The position numbers were made by a program, and so were the translations under genes. From positions 1 through 24,709 of the forward strand of contig DHQV01000073.1 of assembly GCA_002408185.1 (NCBI GenBank): a stretch of DNA of 24,709 bases, in the 5' to 3' direction. Positions 16,034 to 22,529 of this stretch are shown piece after piece; positions within the stretch are counted from its first letter, which is position 1; every line of letters starts with the position of its first letter. The DNA comes from Deltaproteobacteria bacterium UBA5329. GTDB lineage: Bacteria; Desulfobacterota; Syntrophorhabdia; Syntrophorhabdales; Syntrophorhabdaceae. The notes beneath the pieces were generated by a model that saw nothing but the letters and a program-made list of their open reading frames with translations, had not been told where the DNA came from and did not search any database.

Positions 16034-16100
16034 GCTCTTGTCTCCTCCTTGTTTTATTTTCCCAATCACCATGCGGCGAGAGGGTGATGCTATTTTTATC

Positions 16101-16151
16101 GGGTCGGGGTGGTTTGAAGATTGCTTTCGTTGATTCCTTGCTCCCCGACCC
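16101..16151. other. lpxK-leuA gap with a 9-bp inverted repeat
   Basis: GGGTCGGGG (16101-16109) and CCCCGACCC (16143-16151) could pair around a 33-nt loop. There is no T tract on either side, so a terminator or attenuator role is only a guess. The heptamer pattern is not obvious in this gap. Confidence 0.35.
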
Positions 16152-16162
16152 TACACTCCTCT

Positions 16163-17230
16163 TTAAGCGAGGCGGACCGGGGGACGCGTCGTGGTCTTCT
16201 TAAGAAGAAGCTCCATCAATGTATCCTCGTCCTCGATCCGGGCTTCGATGGAAAGGTAAAAAAGATTGTCCGGAAGCTCCATACCGAGGAGTTTAACCGC
16301 GTCCTTTTCGGTTGTAACGATACATTCGATATCGCTGACAGATTCGAGTTTTTTAATGTCCCTCTGCGTGTACCTGTAATGATCGGGATAGGATGTCTCG
16401 TGCACGACATTGGCACCTAGCTGCCTCAAGAGCTGAAAGAAAGACTCATTGTCGCCGAGGCCGGAAAACGCCGCGATCCTTTTGTTCTTCACATAGTCGT
16501 AATGAGTGATGATATCCTGCTTCATATTATACAGATGCACCGGATGGTGGCGGACCTGGAAACGGGGTATACCCCGCGTAAAGGCGATGGTCGCGCTGTC
16601 TGGCTCTGCCTTGCTCACAAGTATGGCGTCGCACTCCCGTACGCGCGAGACAGGGTCGCGGTACGGCCCTAACGGGAAGAGCTCCTGTCTTGCCAGCGAC
16701 TCCTTGCCGTTGAGAATAAGGATATCCGCGTCCTTCCTGACATCTTTCACTTGGAACCCGTCGTCGAGGATAGCGAGGTCTATATTGCAGCAGTCTACAC
16801 CGCATTCGATGGCCGTTAGGCGGTCCTTTCCCACGATAACGGGGATACGGGTCCTTTTCGCAAGCATGTAGGCCTCATCGCCAGCCGTTTCCGCGGAATC
16901 GTTCTTTACATCGACGGGGAACGTCCCGCTCTTCGTTCGCAGGTATCCCCGTGTTATAATGCCCGGATTGAAGCCTCTATCCTTGAACGTACGCGACAGA
17001 CGCTCGACGACCGGCGTCTTCCCCGTCCCGCCGAGGGTAATATTTCCGACACTGATAACAGGTATGGGTGAATCTTGTGTTTTCATTATTCCCGTCTTAT
17101 ACATAAACTCCTTGGCCATAACCGAGATCTGGTACAGATAGGAAAGACAGGCGAGAGGAACATAAAGGAGCCATCGTGCTGTTTTTGCTTCACCGCTCCA
17201 TATCCCGACTATGACATCGCGTATAGACAA
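16163..17230 (-). CDS. lpxK: Tetraacyldisaccharide 4'-kinase
   Basis: Phosphorylates the 4' position of the tetraacyldisaccharide precursor of lipid A at the inner membrane. The 355-aa protein has an N-terminal membrane helix (~18-38, ARWLLYVPLACLSYLYQISV). The Walker A is GNITLGGTGKTP (62-73), followed by TRGY (93-96), GDEA (118-121), DDGFQ (156-160) and SYPDHYRYT. The start is TTG: no ATG or GTG precedes residue 38 in frame and an in-frame stop lies 39 nt upstream. There is no ribosome site, and a candidate -10 ends 6 nt upstream, so the message may be leaderless. Its presence implies an LPS-bearing outer membrane. The leucine genes follow on the same strand. Confidence 0.93.
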   Translation of the reverse strand: MSIRDVIVGIWSGEAKTARWLLYVPLACLSYLYQISVMAKEFMYKTGIMKTQDSPIPVISVGNITLGGTGKTPVVERLSRTFKDRGFNPGIITRGYLRTKSGTFPVDVKNDSAETAGDEAYMLAKRTRIPVIVGKDRLTAIECGVDCCNIDLAILDDGFQVKDVRKDADILILNGKESLARQELFPLGPYRDPVSRVRECDAILVSKAEPDSATIAFTRGIPRFQVRHHPVHLYNMKQDIITHYDYVKNKRIAAFSGLGDNESFFQLLRQLGANVVHETSYPDHYRYTQRDIKKLESVSDIECIVTTEKDAVKLLGMELPDNLFYLSIEARIEDEDTLMELLLKKTTTRPPVRLA

Positions 17231-17236
17231 GTGAAA

Positions 17237-17265
17237 TTTATAGCAGAAAAGTCGTGGAAAAGCAA
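17237..17265 (-). promoter_or_regulatory. Candidate promoter of lpxK
   Basis: Minus-strand TTGCTT (17260-17265), 17-nt spacer, TATAAA (17237-17242). The predicted transcript start falls at or next to the TTG start codon at 17230. Confidence 0.4.
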
Positions 17266-17282
17266 ACGTTTAGAGAACGAAA

Positions 17283-17310
17283 ACGTTCTACGTTCCAAGT
17301 TCTAGGTTAT
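17283..17310. repeat. Heptamer array upstream of lpxK
   Basis: ACGTTCT, ACGTTCC, AAGTTCT, AGGTTAT in register. It begins the 386-nt gene-free gap 17231-17616, which is otherwise filled by the CGTCATTCC-type elements listed next. Confidence 0.7.
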
Positions 17311-17345
17311 CATTTTCCGCTCCGGAATACCGGACTTCCATTAAT

Positions 17346-17504
17346 CGTCGTTCCGGCTTGCCGGGATCCAGTGTCTCTGTAGTTACTTTTATTCAATAAT
17401 ATGAATAAGCTGTGATGGATATGTCTTGTATTGCCATTCTCTTGATCAATTAGAAAAATAATAAAGACGCTGGATTCCGCCTTAATAAGCCGGTGAAATG
17501 ACGG
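17346..17504. mobile_element. MITE-like element, 159 bp
   Basis: The left end reads CGTCGTTCCGGCTTG then CCGGGATCCAGTGTCT. The right end (17465-17504) reads AGACGCTGGATTCCGCC...GGTGAAATGACGG, the imperfect inverse of the left. The ~88-bp AT-rich interior codes for nothing visible. A second unit with the same ends but a different interior lies at 20940-21068, and a right end lies at 14-46. I see no clear target-site duplication, so mobility is inferred from the structure and copy number only. Confidence 0.6.
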
Positions 17505-17512
17505 GATTGGGT

Positions 17513-17591
17513 AAATCGCGGCACAGCCTTCTTGAGGCCGGAATGACGGACTTGCCGGGTTTGCGGCACGGTCTCCAAGTCTGAGATGGCG
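17513..17591 (-). repeat. Two tandem copies of the short dispersed repeat
   Basis: Copy 1 (17513-17549): AAATCGCGGCACAGCC...GGAATGACGG. Copy 2 (17560-17591), more diverged: TTGCGGCACGGTCTCC...GATGGCGG. Both match 56-87 and 3794-3824, and the reverse complement of 24600-24634. They fill the space between the MITE-like unit and the 3' end of the regulator gene. Confidence 0.65.
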
Positions 17592-17596
17592 GTTGA

Positions 17597-17625
17597 ACGC
17601 CTTGCGCCTTCACGCCTTACGGTCT
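17597..17625. repeat. Heptamer array over the 3' end of the regulator gene
   Basis: ACGCCTT, GCGCCTT, then ACGCCTT and ACGGTCT after a one-nt slip. The last two units cover the stop codon and final codons of the COG3357-type gene. The same GCGCCTT/ACGGTCT pair recurs, reversed, at 24430-24450. Confidence 0.65.
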
Positions 17626-17961
17626 TTCGATATGGAACAACGGTGCCTGTATGTGTATCGACCGACAGGACGGGCATTTGCCGGGTTTGGTGAGGCGGTC
17701 GCGCTTCTTGAAAACGAAGCCGCAGTGCCTGCAGGAAGCGGGGATCACTTCAAGGTGTTTATCGGTTTTGCCGAGGGTCCGCTGAAGATGCTCGAGATGA
17801 TCACACACATCCTTTTCCGGTATCTTGATCATCTGCGAGATCTCTTTTGCCGAATACGTCCCCTCTTCGAGAAGCGCCGCTATATAATGCCGTATCGTCT
17901 CGTACCTCTCCGCCGGCTCCGACCCCTGTGCACCCCTTAGTTTCCTTCTTTCATAATTCAT
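17617..17961 (-). CDS. HTH plus zinc-ribbon transcriptional regulator (COG3357 type)
   Basis: A small predicted DNA-binding protein. A winged-helix-like HTH covers about residues 20-65 (RYETIRHYIAALLEEGTYSAKEISQMIKIPEKDVCDHLEHLQRTL). A zinc ribbon covers about 75-105, with Cys pairs CRHCGFVF and CPSCRS and the family signature VIPASCRHCGFVFKKRDRLTKPGKCPSC. This order is that of COG3357; its targets are generally unknown. I chose the ATG at 17961 (114 aa, weak GGAAG site). The longer frame from 18006 adds residues encoded by a repeated CCCGAGACCTGGAAC sequence. The gene follows the acyl-CoA synthetase, separated by a hairpin, so they may or may not share a transcript. Confidence 0.85.
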   Translation of the reverse strand: MNYERRKLRGAQGSEPAERYETIRHYIAALLEEGTYSAKEISQMIKIPEKDVCDHLEHLQRTLGKTDKHLEVIPASCRHCGFVFKKRDRLTKPGKCPSCRSIHIQAPLFHIERP

Positions 17962-17977
17962 CGTCTTCCGCCCGAGC

Positions 17978-18043
17978 CCCGAGACCTGGAACAGCCTCGC
18001 ATACATTCCCTAATGATTAATTCCTTCACCCGAGACCTGGAAC
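17978..18043. repeat. Direct repeat CCCGAGACCTGGAAC, two copies
   Basis: Identical 15-mers at 17978-17992 and 18029-18043, 51 nt apart, in the leader of the regulator gene. The ACCTGGAAC core is the same as in the heptamer hairpins at 11719-11735, so this is probably a degenerate member of that family. Confidence 0.6.
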
Positions 18044-18050
18044 TTGAAAC

Positions 18051-18065
18051 GGCCCCGCAGGGGCC
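18051..18065 (-). terminator. Possible terminator of the acyl-CoA synthetase gene
   Basis: On the minus strand GGCCCC-TGC-GGGGCC forms a compact 6-bp GC hairpin right at the stop codon, followed by GTTTCAAGTT. The T tract is short, so termination may be incomplete. Confidence 0.45.
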
Positions 18066-20755
18066 TACTTAAGCGCCAGCGCCACATGCGATATGCCGTC
18101 AGGTTCCCGGGTGACCTTGAACCCGAGCTTTTCCGCGACGGCGAGCATTTTGTTGTTTTCGGACAGCACACTCCCGTAGATCTCGTCAACTCCTTTATCT
18201 TGGGCGAGACCGATGAGGATATCGACCATCTTGTACCCGAGGCCTTTTCCCTGGAAGTCATCGTGAACAACCACCGCGTATTCGGCCCTCTTGCCGTCGG
18301 GTTCGACGATGAGCCTCGAGATACCGATTATCCGCTTTTTGCCGTCCGCATGTATCTCGGCTACCATTGCCATCTCGCGGTCGTAGTCTATGTTGCAGAA
18401 ACGCATGAGCATCTCGTGCGTTATTTCCTTGAGGATGGAGAAGAACCTGACCCGCATCGATTCTTTAGAGAGCGTTGTCAGCATTTCATATTCAAGCGGC
18501 TCGTCCTCGGGTTTGATCGGCCGGAAGACCACCTCGGTGCCGTCCTTCAAGCGCCAGTTCATGATGTAGCGGGACGGGTAGGGCGTAATAACGAGATGCG
18601 GGTAGAGGGTCTTGTGATCGACCTGATCAAGGTCGAGGACGATGCGCGCGTCGAGAGCGTACGCATTGCCTTCCGCAATGACAACAGGATTGATGTCGAT
18701 CTCGCTTATCTCCGGAAAATCGACGATCATGTTCGAGAAATTTACGATCAGTTCCTCGAGGCCTTTCATATGCGCGGGGCGCTTTCCCCGGAAGCCCTTG
18801 AGCACTTTGTATATCTTCGTGTCCTCCATGAGCCGGCGGGCGAGGATCTGGTTGAGGGGCGGCAGCCCCATGTTGACATCTTTGAAAATTTCTGTCCCGA
18901 TGCCCCCCATGCCGAACAGGATTATCGTTCCAAAGTCCTTGTCTTTTTTTGCGCCAACAATCAGCTCATAGTCGATGTTCTGGATCATTTTCTGGACCGA
19001 TATCCCGGTTATCGCTGCCTCAGGCGCCTTGAGCCTTACAGTCTGCAGCATATCCGTGTAGGCCTCGGCCAATTCATACTTGTTCCCTATGCCTGTTTTT
19101 ATCCCACCGACATCGGTTTTGTGCGTTATGTCCGGGGAGACGATCTTGAGGACAACGGGATAGCCAATGCCTTCGGCAAGGTGCATTGCGTCTTCGGCGT
19201 CTTTTGACAGGAGCGGCTCGGCGGCGTTGATCCCGTACGCGATCAGGAATTGCTTGGACTCCGCCTCGGTCAGGATGCATGTGTTCTCGTTCAGGCATCT
19301 CTTCTCGTTGGACAACCGCCTGATGAAGGCTTTGAGATGGTTATTGGATGGTCCTTCCGCTACCCCGAGTTCCGATGGTGTTTCGTAAAGAAGCGTCAGG
19401 TTGCGCCGGTAATGATACATATGAAGGTACGTCCGGACAGCGTCCTCGGGGCTCTCGTATGTCGGGATATTGTTCTGGAGGAACACTGTTCTGCCGCTCT
19501 CCACAAAGTCGCCGCCCACCCATGAGGTTATGATCGGTTTTGCAGACTCTTTTCCAAGGGCCACGACGGCCTCTGCGAGAAAATCGGGCCTCAGCATAGC
19601 CTGTGGAGCGTATATGACCAGAACCCCGTCCACATTGCGGTCGTCGAGGCACGCCTTGATCGCCCCTGCATAGCATTCGCTGTCCGCGTCTCCAAGAATG
19701 TCTATCGGGTTACCCTTGCTCCAGTAAGGCGGCAGCAGGGCATTGAGCTTGTCTTTTGTGTCGTCCGAAAGTTCGGCCAGGGTCCCCCCGAGTGAGACCA
19801 GGGTATCGGTTGCCATCACGCCAAAACCGCCTGCGTTCGTGACAATGGCCAGCCTGCCGCCCCGCGGAAGATACTTCGAGTCGAGGACCGCCGCGGCATT
19901 GAACAGGTCGGAAAATTCGCTGACGCGTATCACGCCAACCCTCTTGAATGCGGCATCGTACACCTGGTCATTGCCTGCCATGGACCCCGTGTGCGACAAT
20001 GCAGCCTTCGCGCTTTCCGAGAATTTTCCCGGTTTTACGACGACGATGGGTTTTGTGCGGGCGAACCCCCTTGCCGAGCTCATGAACCGCCTTGCGTTGC
20101 CGATCCCTTCCATGTAAAGCATGATGCTCCGCGTCCTGTAGTCCTCGCCGAGATAATCGATAAGGTCGGCAAAGTCGACATCGATCATGGAGCCTAAGGA
20201 CGTGAACATACTGAACCCTATATGGGCGCGCACCGCCCAGTCGAGAATTGCACTGCCGAGGGCCCCACTCTGGGATATGAATGCGACATTCCCCGGATCT
20301 GGGTTTGATTTCAAGAACGATGTATTGAGGTTGACCGTAGGACGGACAACGCCGATGCAATTCGGGCCTATTATCCTCATGCCGTATTTTTTTCGGATCT
20401 CCGTTATCTGGTCCTCGAGCTCTTTCCCGGCCTCCCCTGTTTCCTTGAAACCCGCCGATATTATGATGATCCCGGCGACGCCGGCCTCACCGCATTCCTC
20501 GACGACAGACGGCACCGTCAATGCCGGTGTCGCTATGACCGCGAGGTCTACCTCCTGGTTCACGGATGAAATTCCCGGATAACATTGCCGCCCGAAAAGA
20601 ACATCCTTGTTCGGGTTGACAGGGAATATCTCTCTATCGCCCGATGCGATCAGATTTTCCATTATGGACCTGCCGACCGATTCGCTGGTATCAGTAGCCC
20701 CGATAAGGGCAATTGTCTTTGGATTAAAAAGTGCGTTCAGATCACCAGGTTTCAT
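18065..20755 (-). CDS. ADP-forming acyl-CoA synthetase fused to a GNAT acetyltransferase
   Basis: An 896-aa multidomain protein. Its order is a CoA-binding domain (~5-130), succinyl-CoA-ligase-like domains (~145-460), an ATP-grasp domain (~490-710, with YPVVLKIVSPDITHKTDVGGIKTGI and EIDINPVVI), and a C-terminal GNAT domain (~735-896, with the acetyl-CoA loop DDFQGKGLGYKM). The same architecture is found in Pat/YfiQ lysine acetyltransferases that control acetyl-CoA synthetase. In YfiQ the ligase half is thought inactive. Here the phospho-accepting His is kept (H255, in AALSHTGSMAGND), so it could also make acetate or another acid plus ATP from the CoA ester. The GTG two codons upstream is rejected because GGGAGGT sits 4 nt before the ATG at 20755. 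A good promoter precedes it. Confidence 0.92.
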   Translation of the reverse strand: MKPGDLNALFNPKTIALIGATDTSESVGRSIMENLIASGDREIFPVNPNKDVLFGRQCYPGISSVNQEVDLAVIATPALTVPSVVEECGEAGVAGIIIISAGFKETGEAGKELEDQITEIRKKYGMRIIGPNCIGVVRPTVNLNTSFLKSNPDPGNVAFISQSGALGSAILDWAVRAHIGFSMFTSLGSMIDVDFADLIDYLGEDYRTRSIMLYMEGIGNARRFMSSARGFARTKPIVVVKPGKFSESAKAALSHTGSMAGNDQVYDAAFKRVGVIRVSEFSDLFNAAAVLDSKYLPRGGRLAIVTNAGGFGVMATDTLVSLGGTLAELSDDTKDKLNALLPPYWSKGNPIDILGDADSECYAGAIKACLDDRNVDGVLVIYAPQAMLRPDFLAEAVVALGKESAKPIITSWVGGDFVESGRTVFLQNNIPTYESPEDAVRTYLHMYHYRRNLTLLYETPSELGVAEGPSNNHLKAFIRRLSNEKRCLNENTCILTEAESKQFLIAYGINAAEPLLSKDAEDAMHLAEGIGYPVVLKIVSPDITHKTDVGGIKTGIGNKYELAEAYTDMLQTVRLKAPEAAITGISVQKMIQNIDYELIVGAKKDKDFGTIILFGMGGIGTEIFKDVNMGLPPLNQILARRLMEDTKIYKVLKGFRGKRPAHMKGLEELIVNFSNMIVDFPEISEIDINPVVIAEGNAYALDARIVLDLDQVDHKTLYPHLVITPYPSRYIMNWRLKDGTEVVFRPIKPEDEPLEYEMLTTLSKESMRVRFFSILKEITHEMLMRFCNIDYDREMAMVAEIHADGKKRIIGISRLIVEPDGKRAEYAVVVHDDFQGKGLGYKMVDILIGLAQDKGVDEIYGSVLSENNKMLAVAEKLGFKVTREPDGISHVALALK

Positions 20756-20789
20756 CTGCACCTCCCATGCAATGGCGTGTTATAAGACT

Positions 20790-20818
20790 ATTATAATGAG
20801 AGATGAGGATTCCAGCAA
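20790..20818 (-). promoter_or_regulatory. Promoter of the acyl-CoA synthetase gene
   Basis: Minus-strand TTGCTG (20813-20818), 17-nt spacer, perfect TATAAT (20790-20795), giving a leader of about 28 nt with GGGAGGT before the ATG. Positions 20819-20939 hold nothing I can recognise. Confidence 0.6.
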
Positions 20819-20939
20819 TCGAGAATAATTAAATTGTAAGATGCAAGGCTTTTTCCGACCTGTCCACGATGTTTTAGGTTCGAGTGACACCGTAATTTTC
20901 GTGACCAGGTAGGTACCGGAGTGCAGAATGCATGGCCCA

Positions 20940-21068
20940 CCGTCATCCCGGCTTGCCGGGATCCAGTGTCTTTGCTTTTTCTTTTTCTCAGGAATTAATG
21001 CTCAATACTAATGAATTCTCGCAAAAAAACCGTTGAAAGACGCTAGATTCCGGCAAGCCTGAATGACG
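20940..21068. mobile_element. MITE-like element, 129 bp
   Basis: The left end CCGTCATCCCGGCTTG, CCGGGATCCAGTGTCT (20940-20971) is mirrored at the right end (21038-21068) by AGACGCTAGATTCC, GGCAAGCCTGAATGACG. The ends match the unit at 17346-17504, but the ~66-bp AT-rich interior does not. The element lies between the rlmD-type gene's 3' end and the acyl-CoA synthetase promoter. No coding capacity. Confidence 0.65.
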
Positions 21069-21087
21069 ATATTTTTGTTTACGCCCA

Positions 21088-21140
21088 ACGACTGACGATT
21101 CACGGTCTCCCACCGCGTTGCGACTTACGGCTCACGATCT
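21088..21140. repeat. Heptamer array over the 3' end of the methyltransferase gene
   Basis: ACGACTG, ACGATTC, ACGGTCT (21088-21108), then a less regular stretch, then GCGACTT, ACGGCTC, ACGATCT (21120-21140). The last units are translated as the C-terminal residues of the methyltransferase (SLDREP). Confidence 0.7.
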
Positions 21141-22522
21141 AAACTGCGGCCGCGTTTCGCGGCCTTCAGCATCACCAAAGTTTCAAGATGCGACGTGTGC
21201 GGAAAGAGATCGAACGGTGCTATGCGTTCGGGGGAATATCGCCGCGATGCGAGGCGGTTCAAGTCGCGGGCGAGAGTGGCGGGGTTGCACGAGACGTATA
21301 TGAGAGACGCGGCCCCAAGCCTTGTTATTATATCGATGCCTTTCGGGCTGATCCCGCTTCTCGGCGGGTCGACCACAACGAGATCGGGTCTTTTGAACCC
21401 ACGGCCGAGAACTATGTCTTCAACTTTTCCAGCAGTGAACGTGCAGTTTTCGATACCGTTGATCAAGGCGTTCTCGCGGGCGTTGTCGATGTTTTCTTTC
21501 GAGTGATCGATACCTGCGACATGGTGTGCATTGCGGGATACCACGAGCTCGATCGGGGCCATGCCGCAGTATAGCCCGAGCACGTTCCGGTATCTTTCCG
21601 CCGAAGTGAGTGTTCCGATCTTTTCGTACAGGAATGACGCCCCGGCAGGGTTCGGCTGAAAGAATGACGCTGGATAGACCCGGAACTTGAGACTGGCAAG
21701 GGATTCTTCAATGTAAAGCTCTCCTCCCTCATGCCGCGTATCACTGTAATCGATATAGGAACCCGGACGATTATTGACAGTCCTGTAAAGGCTTGTCACC
21801 CCGGGGACTTCCCGTTTGAGGCGATAGTAGAGTTCGCTGATGGACGGCGGCACCTCGTCCTTCGTTTCCGCGATGACCATAAGCCTGCCCGATACCTTGG
21901 ATTCCCTCAGGACCAGGTGCCGCAAAATGCCGCTCTTCTTCTGTCCGTCATAGGGGAACAGGCCTTCCGAGTGCACGTAGTCTTCGACAACCTCGACGAC
22001 CTTTTTCTGGGCCCGGCTGAATATTGCGCATTCTGGCACAGGAATTACCGAAGAGGCGTCGAAAGCGGCGGGGGATGATTTTTCACGCATACCCGCAATG
22101 ATGCGGCCGTTGCCGTCATTGCCAAAGGACAGTTCTATTTTACTGCGATACCAGAAAATGTCCGGGGAGGGCGTGATCGGGTCAAAGATGCTGTCAGGCA
22201 TATCCAGTTTCCCAATTCTCTTCAGGCATTGTCTGAGATATGTTTCCTTGATCTCGAGCTGTTTTGTATACTGTATCGACTGTATCGTACAGCCGCCGCA
22301 ACGGTCAAAATGGGGGCAGGGCGGATGGATCCGATGGGGAGACGCTTCTTCGATCGCGATCAGTTCTGCATATCCAAAACGCTTTTCACGTTTTATTATG
22401 CGGACCGCTACCCTGTCGCCGGGCACCGCACCGGGTATGAAGACAACGAAATTATCAATTTTCGCCACGCCGGTGTCCCCTGGCATGGCGATATCCGTGA
22501 CGGTGACAATAGTATGGTCCAT
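21125..22522 (-). CDS. rlmD: 23S rRNA (uracil-C5)-methyltransferase, RlmD/RumA type
   Basis: SAM-dependent RNA m5U methyltransferase, most likely acting on 23S rRNA. The 465-aa protein has an N-terminal TRAM domain (~1-55, VTVTDIAMPGDTGVAKIDNFVVFIPGAVPGDRV) and four Fe-S cysteines, C69, C75, C78 (PCPHFDRCGGC) and C165 (PECAIF). The catalytic part has FFQPN (Q289), D385-PPRSG, nucleophile C412 in YVSCNPATLARDL, and E447 in HTSHLETLVML. SAM motif I reads GLYCGMAPIEL (316-326), with Ala at the usual second Gly. The Fe-S site points to RlmD over TrmA, but the exact uridine is not proven. The ATG at 22522 fits the TRAM start; 22540, overlapping the kinase, is the alternative. It follows the histidine kinase by 7 nt. 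Confidence 0.88.
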   Translation of the reverse strand: MDHTIVTVTDIAMPGDTGVAKIDNFVVFIPGAVPGDRVAVRIIKREKRFGYAELIAIEEASPHRIHPPCPHFDRCGGCTIQSIQYTKQLEIKETYLRQCLKRIGKLDMPDSIFDPITPSPDIFWYRSKIELSFGNDGNGRIIAGMREKSSPAAFDASSVIPVPECAIFSRAQKKVVEVVEDYVHSEGLFPYDGQKKSGILRHLVLRESKVSGRLMVIAETKDEVPPSISELYYRLKREVPGVTSLYRTVNNRPGSYIDYSDTRHEGGELYIEESLASLKFRVYPASFFQPNPAGASFLYEKIGTLTSAERYRNVLGLYCGMAPIELVVSRNAHHVAGIDHSKENIDNARENALINGIENCTFTAGKVEDIVLGRGFKRPDLVVVDPPRSGISPKGIDIITRLGAASLIYVSCNPATLARDLNRLASRRYSPERIAPFDLFPHTSHLETLVMLKAAKRGRSLDREP

Positions 22523-22529
22523 GTTCGAA

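Noticed and set aside
16034..16162. Leucine attenuator or leader peptide upstream of leuA
   Set aside because: No short frame with clustered Leu codons and no terminator with a T tract in the gap.
17450..17677. 75-codon minus-strand frame in the 17.2-17.6 kb gap
   Set aside because: It consists mainly of repeat-element DNA and overlaps the regulator's 3' end in another frame.
18044..19207. 387-codon plus-strand open frame opposite the acyl-CoA synthetase
   Set aside because: It lies wholly antisense to a conserved multidomain gene, has no recognisable domain and no ribosome site. It is a by-product of codon bias in the real gene.
20868..20890. tRNA T-arm-like string GGTTCGAGTGACACC
   Set aside because: The flanks do not form the 5-bp T stem and no other cloverleaf arms can be found.
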